From contig DATABA010000031.1 in NCBI GenBank assembly GCA_036259835.1, forward strand, positions 5,392 through 69,391: 64,000 nucleotides of DNA, given 5' to 3'. Source of the DNA: JALYGK01 sp036259835 (GTDB taxonomy: Bacteria > Actinomycetota > UBA4738). Position numbers and translations under genes: made by a program. This document shows positions 33,377 through 40,829 of this stretch, piece after piece. The notes below the pieces were generated by a model. It was not told where the DNA came from. It did no database searches and saw nothing but the letters and a program-made list of their open reading frames with translations. How positions within the stretch are numbered: the stretch's first letter is position 1; each line of letters starts with the position of its first letter.

Positions 33377-34531
33377 TCAGACGGTGCCGTCGGCACGCAG
33401 AGCATCCATACCGGCGCCGTCCACGCCGAGCGCTGCCAGGACATCGCCGGTGTGTTCGCCGAGCCTCGGTGCGGGCTTGAGGGCGGTTTGCGGTAGCCCC
33501 GACATCTTCAGCGGAGGACCTGGTCCGACGGGTTGGCCGTCGATCTCGGCAACCATCCCCCGGTGCCGCACCTGAGGATCCGCGAGCGCCTCTCCGAGGT
33601 CATTCACCGGTCCGACGCATGACGGCACGTCGCGAAATTCATCCAGCCACTCGGCGCGATTACGCGTGGCGAAGATCTCCTGCAGGCGGTCTCCCATTTC
33701 CGCTTGGCGCTCAGGCGCGGCGTACTGGTCGGGGATCAGCTCCGGACACCTGAGCCTGTTGCACAATGCTTCCCAGAACTGCGGTTCGAGCGCGCCCACG
33801 GTGAGATAGCCGCCGTCGCCTGCTCGGTAGACCCGATAACACGCGTAGCCCCCGGTTAGAGACGCCATTCCTCGTTCGGGCGCCATTCCCGTTGCCAGGT
33901 ATTCGCCCGCATGGATCGATAGCCACGAAACGACTCCGTCGAGCATTGACGTGTCAATGAAGCGTCCCTGTCTGCTCCTGGGTCGGTCCAGCAAGGCGGC
34001 CAGGATCCCCACCGCCGCGAGCATCCCTCCTCCGCCGAGGTCTCCCACCTGAACTCCAGGGACGACAGGTGGCCCGCCCGGCGCGCCGGTCATCGAAAGG
34101 ACCCCGCCGTATCCCAGGTAGTTGATGTCGTGTCCCACCAGGTCGCGGTACGGCCCGTCCTGCCCGTACCCGGTAATGGCGCAGTACACGAGCTGCGGGT
34201 TCGCCTCGGACAACGCTTCGTATCCCACACCGAGACGCGCCATCACTCCGGGGCGGAAGCTCTCGACCAGGACGTCGGCGCGTGAGGCGAGCTTCCGCAG
34301 CAGCGAAACACCGTCTGGGTTCTTGAGGTTCAGGGTTATGGAGCGCTTCCCTCTGTTCAGCGCCCGGTGGGCGGCGCTCTCCCCCTCCACCAACGGAGGA
34401 GTCCACCGGATGTAGTCGCCCCTGGCGGGCTCCTCGACCTTGATCACGTCGGCTCCGAGATCGGCCAGGAGCAACGTGCAGTAGCCGCCAGGCAAGAGCC
34501 GGGTGAGATCCAGAATCGTGATCCCAGCCAG
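33377..34531 (-). CDS. CaiB/BaiF CoA-transferase (class III), apparent non-canonical start
   Basis: A protein of about 384 residues that moves CoA between carboxylates or racemises 2-methylacyl-CoA. Motifs: LDLTRLLPGGYCTLLLADLGADVIKVEEP, GKRSITLNLKNPDG, VLVESFRPGVMARLG and the catalytic Asp in GRFIDTSMLDGVVSWL. The conserved beginning (LAGITILDLTRLLPG) lies upstream of the first usual start (TTG 34495). Between the in-frame stop at 34579-34577 and TTG 34495 there is no ATG, GTG or TTG; CTG 34531 begins the conserved part and is used here. It lies 22 bp after the STAS gene. Confidence 0.83.
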   Translation of the reverse strand: MAGITILDLTRLLPGGYCTLLLADLGADVIKVEEPARGDYIRWTPPLVEGESAAHRALNRGKRSITLNLKNPDGVSLLRKLASRADVLVESFRPGVMARLGVGYEALSEANPQLVYCAITGYGQDGPYRDLVGHDINYLGYGGVLSMTGAPGGPPVVPGVQVGDLGGGGMLAAVGILAALLDRPRSRQGRFIDTSMLDGVVSWLSIHAGEYLATGMAPERGMASLTGGYACYRVYRAGDGGYLTVGALEPQFWEALCNRLRCPELIPDQYAAPERQAEMGDRLQEIFATRNRAEWLDEFRDVPSCVGPVNDLGEALADPQVRHRGMVAEIDGQPVGPGPPLKMSGLPQTALKPAPRLGEHTGDVLAALGVDGAGMDALRADGTV

Positions 34532-34553
34532 CGGGGCGCCGGTCGGGTGCGCT

Positions 34554-34871
34554 TCAGGCCCCTCTCTGAAGCACCTTCAGCACTCCGGTGACGCCGAGCT
34601 TCTCCGCCACTTGACCCTTCGCCCCCTCGACCAAGAACCTCTTGCCACGCTCCTGCGATTCCTTGAGCAGCGAAACCAGTGTGGCAACGCCGTAGCTGTC
34701 CATGAACGTGACTGGAGACAGGTCGACCCGAATCACCTTGACGCCATCATCCACGAAATGGTCTTCCAGGGCACGGCGCAATTGTTCGGCTCGAAAATGA
34801 TGAGCCAGCTCCCCGCTCAGCTGGAGGAGGACCGAGTCTTCCGTCCGGGCAGCTATTCGGTACTGGACCAT
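34554..34871 (-). CDS. STAS-domain protein, anti-anti-sigma factor type
   Basis: A 105-residue single STAS domain: VLLQLSGELAHHFRAEQLRRAL and VIRVDLSPVTFMDSYGVATLVSLLKE, which has the conserved Asp-Ser pair of SpoIIAA-type proteins (DSYG, Ser as phospho-acceptor), and LGVTGVLKVLQ. ATG 34871 has GGGAG at 5 bp. Such proteins release sigma factors by binding anti-sigma kinases. No kinase or sigma gene is beside it; the divergent neighbour is a WhiB regulator. Confidence 0.82.
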   Translation of the reverse strand: MVQYRIAARTEDSVLLQLSGELAHHFRAEQLRRALEDHFVDDGVKVIRVDLSPVTFMDSYGVATLVSLLKESQERGKRFLVEGAKGQVAEKLGVTGVLKVLQRGA

Positions 34872-35099
34872 TCCCGCTCCCTTGCGGGGCGCAGAGTCAA
34901 GCCGCCGGCGCCGGACTCCCGCCACCGGCGAGGTCTAACTTCCCGCTTCCCGCGGTCCTTATGCGCTCGGGGCGCCAAAAAACCCGATTTCGTCACTTTG
35001 AGGTATGGACGCCGAGCCGAGAAATTGGCAGGATGGCCCTTCTCAATCACGGCCTGCTCGAAGCGGTACTCACTCACGGCGAATGTGCAAGGGGGGATC
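34872..35099. other. Intergenic region between STAS (-) and WhiB (+) genes
   Basis: A 228-bp divergent region without a supported gene. It contains a run CCAAAAAACCC at about 34975-34985 and a TTTGAGG stretch near 34999-35005, but no convincing -35/-10 pair could be picked on either strand. Promoters for both regulators must lie here. Confidence 0.5.
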
Positions 35100-35432
35100 G
35101 TGGAACAGGACGGCGCAGGGAGCCCCTGGTCTTTTGGCGAACAAGCGCTTAGGATGACCGGCGTGCCGAGCCCGGACATCGACCTGAAGACCCTTCCGAA
35201 GGACGTCAGCCCACCCGACTACTGGCAGGAACGCGCGGCCTGCTACGGCCTGGACGCGGAGGTCTTCTTCCCGACCACGGAGGAGGAAGCGGGGCTCGCC
35301 CTCTCGTATTGCTCCGTCTGCCCTGTGAAGGAGCTCTGCCTGGCGTGGGCGCTCAAGAACGGCGAGCGCTACGGCGTATGGGGAGGCACCACGGAGCAGC
35401 AGCGGCGACGGCTGATCCGCCACGTGGCCTGA
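35100..35432 (+). CDS. WhiB-family transcriptional regulator
   Basis: A 110-residue [4Fe-4S] regulator, a hallmark of Actinobacteria. The four cysteine ligands are C48, C71, C74 and C80 (C-x22-C-x2-C-x5-C), followed by the turn motif RYGVWGGTTEQQRRRL and a basic C-terminus that contacts DNA. GTG 35100 has a very strong AAGGGGGGATC site directly upstream; ATG 35154 gives a shorter protein without such a site and is the alternative. Probably works with the principal sigma factor and senses NO or O2. The paralogue type (WhiB1-7) cannot be decided. Confidence 0.93.
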   Translation: MEQDGAGSPWSFGEQALRMTGVPSPDIDLKTLPKDVSPPDYWQERAACYGLDAEVFFPTTEEEAGLALSYCSVCPVKELCLAWALKNGERYGVWGGTTEQQRRRLIRHVA

Positions 35433-35494
35433 GGCGACCACCCCACCCACCCCGCTCCGAACCAGCTCAGAGCCTGGTAGCGACCTCCGTTCCT

Positions 35495-35500
35495 ATAATC
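35495..35500 (+). promoter_or_regulatory. -10 box of leaderless thiolase gene
   Basis: A perfect TATAAT ends 5 bp before GTG 35506. With a 6-7 bp distance to the start point, transcription would begin at or next to the first base of the coding sequence, giving a leaderless mRNA. No ribosome-binding site is present upstream of the GTG, which agrees. The -35 region is not consensus. Confidence 0.6.
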
Positions 35501-35505
35501 GATTG

Positions 35506-36681
35506 GTGAAGCGCGCAGTTATCGTCGAAGGAGCTCGGACTCCCGTGGGGCGCTTCCTCGGCTCCTTTTCCGAGCTCCCCGCGGTCGATCTCGGAATCAG
35601 GGCGACCACGGCCGCTCTGGAACGAGCCGGCGTTCTGGTCTCTGAAGTAGACGAGCTCGTCTTCGGCCACGCCCGCCAAGCCGGAAACGGGCCGAATCCG
35701 GCGCGTCAAGTGGCCTTCCGGTCCGGCCTCGGCGAGGAAACCCCCGCGTTCACGGTGAACATGGCGTGCGGCTCGGGGATGAAGGCCATCCAGGTGGCTG
35801 CGGAACAGGTGATGCTCGGCAACGCCGAAGTTGTCGTGGCGGGCGGGCAGGAGAACATGACCCGAACCCCCTTCCTCCTCGACCGTATGCGGTTCGGATA
35901 CCGGATGGGCAACGCCACCGTCTACGACGGGATGCAGCGAGACGGCTTCCTCGACCCACTCTGTGGCCTGATCATGGGCGAAACCGCGGAGAACCTTGCC
36001 CGGCGGTACGAGATCCCTCGCGAAGAGCAGGATGAGTTCGCGCTCCGGTCACAACAGAAGGCCGAGGCCACCGCCGACCGCAGGGCCAAGGAGATCGTTC
36101 CCGTCGAGGCGCCCGGTCGAAAGGGCAGCATCGTCGTGGAGCGTGACGAGCATCCTCGGGGCGACACGTCCATGGAAGGCCTGAAGAAGCTGAAGCCGGT
36201 GTTCGACCCCGAATCGGGAACCATCACGGCGGGCAATTCATCCGGTATCACCGACGGCGCCGCAGCGCTCATCGTCATGTCGGAGGACCGGGCGAAGGCC
36301 GAGGGTCGCCAACCGTTGGCCCGAATCGTCGCCTACGCCAGCGTCGGCGTGGATCCCGCGTACATGGGCATCGGCGTCGTTCCAGCCACCCAGAAGGTCC
36401 TGGAGAAGACCGGTCTGTCGATACAGGACTTCGAGGTCGTCGAGCTCAACGAAGCGTTCGCCGCTCAGGTCCTTGCCTGCGATCGCGAGCTGAAGCTGGA
36501 CCACGACCGCCTCAATCCGAACGGCGGGGCCATCGCTTTGGGTCATCCGATCGGAATGACCGGCGCCCGGATCGTCCTCACCACCGCCTACGAAATGCGC
36601 GAGAAGGGCTACTCGCTCGGGCTCGCCACGCTGTGCATCTCCGGCGGGATGGGCATGGCCATGGTGCTGGAGAGGACCTAG
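35506..36681 (+). CDS. Acetyl-CoA C-acetyltransferase (thiolase)
   Basis: A 391-residue thiolase that condenses or cleaves acyl-CoA. The nucleophilic cysteine is in NMACGSGMKA (about residue 88), the catalytic His in ALGHPIGMTGAR, the NEAFAAQ loop and the second Cys in TLCISGGMGMAMVL complete the active site. N-terminus RAVIVEGARTPVGRFLGSFS is standard. GTG 35506 is preferred to TTG 35503. The substrate-chain length is uncertain; short-chain acetoacetyl-CoA (AtoB/PhaA type) is likely. No beta-oxidation partner genes are adjacent. Confidence 0.92.
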   Translation: MKRAVIVEGARTPVGRFLGSFSELPAVDLGIRATTAALERAGVLVSEVDELVFGHARQAGNGPNPARQVAFRSGLGEETPAFTVNMACGSGMKAIQVAAEQVMLGNAEVVVAGGQENMTRTPFLLDRMRFGYRMGNATVYDGMQRDGFLDPLCGLIMGETAENLARRYEIPREEQDEFALRSQQKAEATADRRAKEIVPVEAPGRKGSIVVERDEHPRGDTSMEGLKKLKPVFDPESGTITAGNSSGITDGAAALIVMSEDRAKAEGRQPLARIVAYASVGVDPAYMGIGVVPATQKVLEKTGLSIQDFEVVELNEAFAAQVLACDRELKLDHDRLNPNGGAIALGHPIGMTGARIVLTTAYEMREKGYSLGLATLCISGGMGMAMVLERT

Positions 36682-36703
36682 ACGCTCTCGGAACCAGACC
36701 GGG

Positions 36704-36811
36704 TCAGCGAAGAACCCAGACCAGCGCGGCCGCGATCATCGCCAGCCCGAACAGGAAAAGCAGGACATCTCCGGCCTTGATCTTCCCGGGTTGCATCGGG
36801 TTGAAGCCCAT
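36704..36811 (-). CDS. Small membrane protein (35 aa)
   Basis: A short frame starting ATG two bases after the stop of the 81-aa gene. It encodes a hydrophilic N-terminus (MGFNPMQPGKIKAGD) and one hydrophobic helix (VLLFLFGLAMIAAALVWVL) ending with Arg. The neighbour's GAGGT at 14 bp is the only ribosome-binding-like stretch, so translation is probably by coupling. It is the last of four minus-strand genes. Too short for firm identification. Confidence 0.5.
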   Translation of the reverse strand: MGFNPMQPGKIKAGDVLLFLFGLAMIAAALVWVLR

Positions 36812-36813
36812 CC

Positions 36814-37059
36814 CTAGGTATCGACCTCGTGAAGCCGGTAGTACTCCTCGAACTTCGCCGGGGACAGCCAGTAGATGTGCTGCTCGACCGTCGAAGCGAA
36901 CGTCCTGGCTTCGGCTTCGCTCGAACAGGATCGAGTAAAGGCCACGGCGCCACTAGGTCGAAGGATCTGCACATCCCACCCGGACGCGCCCTGGTTCAAG
37001 CGGACCGTGTAGTAGTTGATGGGCACTTCGCGATGGGCCTCTGGCTTGCCAGCCGTCAT
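36814..37059 (-). CDS. Small protein of unknown function (81 aa)
   Basis: An 81-residue soluble protein. Visible features: a beta-hairpin-like stretch YYTVRLNQGASGWDVQILRPSGAVAFTRSC, then EAEARTFASTVEQHIYWLSPAKFEEYYRLHEVDT with helical character and aromatic residues. ATG 37059 shares its base with the stop of the upstream gene (TGATG), so it is translationally coupled. The longer frame upstream is antisense/shadow and not used. No family recognised. Confidence 0.7.
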   Translation of the reverse strand: MTAGKPEAHREVPINYYTVRLNQGASGWDVQILRPSGAVAFTRSCSSEAEARTFASTVEQHIYWLSPAKFEEYYRLHEVDT

Positions 37060-37361
37060 CACCGAAAAATGCCTCGCCGTTGCTTCTTCCGATTGTCCTT
37101 CAGCCGATCGAGATGCGCCTCGAGCGGGGCGATGAGCGATTCCCGGTCGAATGTCATGGCCGGTTCCATGTCGGAAATTTTCTCGAGGGCGTTTTCCAGG
37201 ACGTTGCCGGCGTTCTCCGCCGTCTCCAGCGCCTCCGCCAGGATCGCGGTGTAGTCGCTGTTGAACGGCAGCCCATCCCATGGGCAGTGACCCTGGGTCT
37301 GCAGGATCTGTTGAACCAGGACGTCCCGGCCGCACTCCTTGTGGAACACCTTGATCTTCAA
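37059..37361 (-). CDS. Small two-cysteine protein of unknown function (100 aa)
   Basis: A 100-residue protein: KVFHKECGRDVLVQQILQTQGHCPWDGLPF at the N-terminus has C10 and C23 with two histidines nearby, possibly a metal site, followed by two long helices (ILAEALETAENAGNVLENALEKI and IAPLEAHLDRLKDNRKKQRRG) and a basic tail. It starts at TTG, overlapping the stop of the receiver-like gene, after a strong GGGAGG site. It belongs to the receiver-like operon. Family not recognised. Confidence 0.7.
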   Translation of the reverse strand: MKIKVFHKECGRDVLVQQILQTQGHCPWDGLPFNSDYTAILAEALETAENAGNVLENALEKISDMEPAMTFDRESLIAPLEAHLDRLKDNRKKQRRGIFR

Positions 37362-37750
37362 ACCGCCTCCCTCTTGTCGTCACCGACGAACCCGGCCACC
37401 GTGTCGGCGATCTCGAATGGGTTCACCGGCTTCACGAACCACGCGTCTGCCCCTGACCACCTCGCCAGCCATTCGTCGTGTCGCCGGTCCAGGAAGATGA
37501 TCACTCGCCCGGGGAACTGGGGATCCGCGTTCTTCAGGTCTCGGGCCACAGCGAACGCTCCGGCGCGAGAGGCGATTTCGTCGGCCACGACCACATCGGG
37601 GACGTGCCGCCATGCCAGGGCGATTCCGCGAATTCCGTCCCTTGCCTCCAGGAACTCGGGTTCTTCGCCGGTGGATCGTTTCACGCTTCGCATGATGGCG
37701 GCCATGGCGTCCCGCACCTTGGGGTCCGAGGAAATGAGCAGGATCTTCAC
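37358..37750 (-). CDS. Response-regulator receiver-like protein, stand-alone
   Basis: A 130-residue CheY-like domain with no output domain: KILLISSDPKVRDAM at the N-terminus, VPDVVVADEIASRAG with the probable phospho-acceptor Asp, RVIIFLDRRHDEWL, and the conserved Lys in AWFVKPVNPFEIADTV. The acidic pocket has only one Asp (SSDP), so phosphorylation may be weakened. Starts at GTG. It is first in an operon of four small genes (37750 to 36704), so it may control or interact with their products. No histidine kinase nearby. Confidence 0.78.
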   Translation of the reverse strand: MKILLISSDPKVRDAMAAIMRSVKRSTGEEPEFLEARDGIRGIALAWRHVPDVVVADEIASRAGAFAVARDLKNADPQFPGRVIIFLDRRHDEWLARWSGADAWFVKPVNPFEIADTVAGFVGDDKREAV

Positions 37751-37852
37751 GCGGCCCCGATTCTAACCAGCGACCTGCGCGGATCCGGCAGCCTGAGGCA
37801 GACTACGCAGGGCCACGACGGCTGCGCAGAGCTTTGGAAGAAAGGGGACGAC

Positions 37853-38806
37853 GTGAAGACGATCAGAGAACAGCTCACCGCCGAGTTCTTCGGGACCTTC
37901 AGCCTGGTGTTCATTGGAGCGGGGTCGGCCGCGCTTCTCGGCTTCAGACCCGACATCGCCGGCTTGATCGGCATCGCGCTGGCCCATGGCCTGGTATTGG
38001 CCGTCATGGTCTCGGCGCTGGGCCACATTTCCGGAGGGCACTTCAACCCGGCAGTGACAATCAGCGTTTGGGTGTCCGGAAAGATCGAGACGCTCCGCGC
38101 CCTGTTCTACATCGTGGCCCAGCTGGTGGGCGCCGCCGCGGGTGCCGGTCTGCTCAGACTGGCTATTCCTGAGCGGCTGTGGCGTCACGATCCAACGAGC
38201 CTCGGCGCGACCGCGCTCAGCCGCCAGTTCGGCGTCACGCCGGCGAACGCGTTGCTGCTCGAGGCGGCACTCACGTTCTTTCTCGTGTTCACGGTATTTG
38301 CCGTCGCGGTCGACGACCGGGGTGTCTTCAAGTCGATCGCCGGTCTCCCGATAGGCCTCGTCCTGACGTTCGACATCCTGGTGGGCGGCTTCCTCACCGG
38401 AGCCAGCATGAACCCGGCCCGCTCCTTCGGCCCTGCATTGTTGATCTGGGAATGGAAGGACTTCTGGATTTACCTGGCCGGTCCGCTCGCCGGCGGGATC
38501 GTGGCTGCCAGCGTCTACTGGTTCTCGTTCCTGCGGGGACGGTTGGTCACCGCCCCACGGACAGAGACGCCGATCGGCGGCGGTCCAGAGGAAGATCTGC
38601 CGACCGGTCGGGCCTCCGAGGAGGCCCTTGCTGAAGGTCGGGTTTCTGAAGATGAGATGCCGGACCAGCCTCGGACGGAGACGGAGACGGAGACTCCCTC
38701 TACGCAGCCCGCGTGGGGTACGGGCGGAGAAACACGACCCGGCCAGCCACGCTTGGGTCAGCCGCGGGAGTTTGGGGCGGAACGGCCGAGCGAGGAAGAC
38801 CGGTAG
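37853..38806 (+). CDS. MIP-family aquaporin/glycerol facilitator with acidic repeat tail
   Basis: A 317-residue channel with six helices and both NPA motifs: HFNPAVT and MNPARSFGP. GTG 37853 follows AGGGGACGAC. The channel is 235 residues long as usual; the extra 80 residues are a hydrophilic C-terminal tail rich in Glu, Pro and Thr (LPTGRASEEALAEGRVSEDEM repeats). Pore selectivity could not be decided by eye; water is likely and glycerol cannot be excluded. Glycerol kinase is encoded at 16797 but is not adjacent. Confidence 0.88.
   Translation: MKTIREQLTAEFFGTFSLVFIGAGSAALLGFRPDIAGLIGIALAHGLVLAVMVSALGHISGGHFNPAVTISVWVSGKIETLRALFYIVAQLVGAAAGAGLLRLAIPERLWRHDPTSLGATALSRQFGVTPANALLLEAALTFFLVFTVFAVAVDDRGVFKSIAGLPIGLVLTFDILVGGFLTGASMNPARSFGPALLIWEWKDFWIYLAGPLAGGIVAASVYWFSFLRGRLVTAPRTETPIGGGPEEDLPTGRASEEALAEGRVSEDEMPDQPRTETETETPSTQPAWGTGGETRPGQPRLGQPREFGAERPSEEDR
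38675..38694 (+). repeat. In-frame hexamer tandem repeat (ACGGAG) in aquaporin tail
   Basis: Three full copies of ACGGAG plus two bases encode alternating Thr-Glu residues in the C-terminal tail of the aquaporin. The unit length keeps the frame, so copy-number change would lengthen or shorten the tail. Confidence 0.75.
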
Positions 38807-38809
38807 CGG

Positions 38810-39736
38810 TCACGGCGCGCATTCGGCGCCGCGACCGAGAAACAGTCGAGGGCAGGGCGGCAGCGAGGTTCCGAGCCTCGTGGCCGTCACGACCTGACGG
38901 ATGGCTCGAATGACCAGTTTCGGCTGATCTCGCTGGATGCCGTGCCCTGACCGTGCTGCGATGACGTGAACGGCGTTGGGCGAAAGCCGCGCCTCCTGCC
39001 GTTGGAGCTCGGTCCACAGCTGCTCGAAGGCCGGGGTTGAGTCGGCAGGCGTGAGGCCGCGGGTCACCAGAACCAGCGGCAGCTCGCTCAGTCCACCCGC
39101 CGCGAGCAGTTGCTTTCCGAGACGTTCGATATCGACCACCGTGCCACCCTCGCGTGCTCCGCGCGTGAGGAAGCGCTCGACCCTGGCCTTGCCCGCGATT
39201 CGATACAGACGCGAACGAGGAACGCTCAGGAACGTGGCCGGTACGGGATCCACCAGCACGACGCCGCTCACCTCGGAGCCGTACCGGTCGGCGAAGAGCT
39301 GGGCAATGGCCCCGCCGAACGAATGACCTACCGGCACGTACGGGCCAGGAACACCACTTCGGCGAAGGAGCGTGCGAAGCTCAACCGCGAGATCCGCTCC
39401 ATCGACGCGCGAAGGGGGATGGGCCCGCGGTTCACTTCTCCCCAAGCCAGCTCGGCTGTAGGAGCAGACCCTCGTGAACCGGTCGACCGGCGCCTGCACG
39501 GGGGCCCATGTCCGAAGGCTCCCCCTGAAACCGTGGATCAACACAACGGTCGGTGTGCCCTCTCCGGAGCACCGGATGTGGAGACGGTGCCCACCGACGT
39601 CGACGAGTTTCGAGAACGGTGCGACCTTCTTGTCAGCCGACGGTTCCGGCGGGCGAGATGCCGGAGTAGGACCACCGCGCAATTCACCACCATTCGAGGT
39701 GCAGGCCGCGGTCGTGAAGACGAGCGCGGCGAGCAA
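38810..39736 (-). CDS. Exported lipoprotein-type alpha/beta hydrolase
   Basis: A protein of about 308 residues. The N-terminus has a hydrophobic stretch and a lipobox-like TTAAC (Cys as lipid anchor), followed by a Pro/Ser-rich linker. The hydrolase fold has VLIHGFRGSLRTWAPV, nucleophile elbow VGHSFGGAIAQ, VVLVDPVPATF and a C-terminal ARSGHGIQRDQP with catalytic His. TTG 39736 is the first usual start but gives a signal peptide without Arg/Lys; the same frame upstream adds NLSIRALYGL, so CTG 39766 is an alternative. 3 bp from the convergent aquaporin stop. Confidence 0.83.
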   Translation of the reverse strand: MLAALVFTTAACTSNGGELRGGPTPASRPPEPSADKKVAPFSKLVDVGGHRLHIRCSGEGTPTVVLIHGFRGSLRTWAPVQAPVDRFTRVCSYSRAGLGRSEPRAHPPSRVDGADLAVELRTLLRRSGVPGPYVPVGHSFGGAIAQLFADRYGSEVSGVVLVDPVPATFLSVPRSRLYRIAGKARVERFLTRGAREGGTVVDIERLGKQLLAAGGLSELPLVLVTRGLTPADSTPAFEQLWTELQRQEARLSPNAVHVIAARSGHGIQRDQPKLVIRAIRQVVTATRLGTSLPPCPRLFLGRGAECAP

Positions 39737-39771
39737 CCCGTACAGAGCGCGGATGGAGAGGTTCAGCGGCG

Positions 39772-40827
39772 TTACTTGACGACCCAGGTGTCGCCCGAGT
39801 GCAGCAACTTGTCGATCTCACCAGCGCCGAGCTTCGCCGTGGCCATCTCGATCTGGCGATCCATCAGCTCGCCGTACACGGGACGAGAGACGTCGCGGAA
39901 CACCCCGATGGCCGTGGGCTCGGCCGGTCCACGAGACAGGTGGGCGAGGGCGAACGCCAACGAGGGATTCTCGGCGTGCGCGTCGTGGACGTAGATCAGC
40001 TCCTGGGGGACCTCACTGGTCTCCGCCACGCGAAGCGTCCCGTCGTACTCGACCGCCACACACTTCTCACCGTTTCGGCCGAAGATGACCGGTTTTCCGT
40101 GCTCCAGCCGAATCTGGTTCTCGGCCTTCGTGTCCTTCCCGGTCAGCGCGATGAACGCGTCGTCGTTGAAGACGTTGCAGTTCTGGTAGATCTCGACGAA
40201 GGCCGTCCCCTCGTGCCGAGCGGCCTGTCGGAGGACGTCGGTGAGGTGTTGCCGGTCAACATCCAGTGATCGCGCTACGAACGTCGCTTCGGCCCCGAGT
40301 GCCAGCGCGATCGGATTGAACGGGTGATCGAGCGACCCGAAGGGTGTCGACTTGGTGACCTTCCCTTCCTCGCTCGTCGGCGAGTATTGCCCCTTCGTCA
40401 ACCCGTAGATCTGGTTGTTGAACATCAGGATCTTGACATTGATGTTTCGGCGGAGGGCATGGATCAGATGGTTCCCGCCAATGGAGAGCGCGTCGCCGTC
40501 TCCGGTAACGATCCAAACGGAAAGGTCGGGCCGGGCCGTGGCAAGTCCCGTAGCAATGGCGGGGGCGCGACCGTGGATCCCGTGCACCCCGTACGTGTCC
40601 ATGTAGTACACGAACCGGCCCGAGCACCCGATTCCCGTGACGAACACCAGCTGATGAGGCGGAATCCCAAGCTCCGGCATGAAGCCCTGGACCGCGGAAA
40701 GAATGGCGTAGTCGCCGCAGCCCGGACACCACCGGACTTCCTGATCGCTGGCGAAGTCCTTCTTGGTGAACGTTTTGACGGCTCCCCCACCGTTCCCCTG
40801 AGCGTGTCCGTTGCCGTCGCTCGCCAT
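39772..40827 (-). CDS. korB: 2-oxoacid:ferredoxin oxidoreductase, beta subunit
   Basis: A 351-residue thiamine-diphosphate-binding subunit. N-terminal VRWCPGCGDYAILSAVQGFMPELGIP has the CxxC-type iron-sulfur/ThDP entry, IWIVTGDGDALSIGGNHLIHALRRNINVKILMFNNQIYGLTKGQYSPTSEEG is the GDG-x-N ThDP motif, and TPFGSLDHPFNPIALALGAEATFVARSLD follows. With KorA it makes succinyl-CoA (or acetyl/other acyl-CoA) from 2-oxoglutarate using ferredoxin. It follows korA by 2 bp. Confidence 0.93.
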   Translation of the reverse strand: MASDGNGHAQGNGGGAVKTFTKKDFASDQEVRWCPGCGDYAILSAVQGFMPELGIPPHQLVFVTGIGCSGRFVYYMDTYGVHGIHGRAPAIATGLATARPDLSVWIVTGDGDALSIGGNHLIHALRRNINVKILMFNNQIYGLTKGQYSPTSEEGKVTKSTPFGSLDHPFNPIALALGAEATFVARSLDVDRQHLTDVLRQAARHEGTAFVEIYQNCNVFNDDAFIALTGKDTKAENQIRLEHGKPVIFGRNGEKCVAVEYDGTLRVAETSEVPQELIYVHDAHAENPSLAFALAHLSRGPAEPTAIGVFRDVSRPVYGELMDRQIEMATAKLGAGEIDKLLHSGDTWVVK

Positions 40828-40829
40828 GA

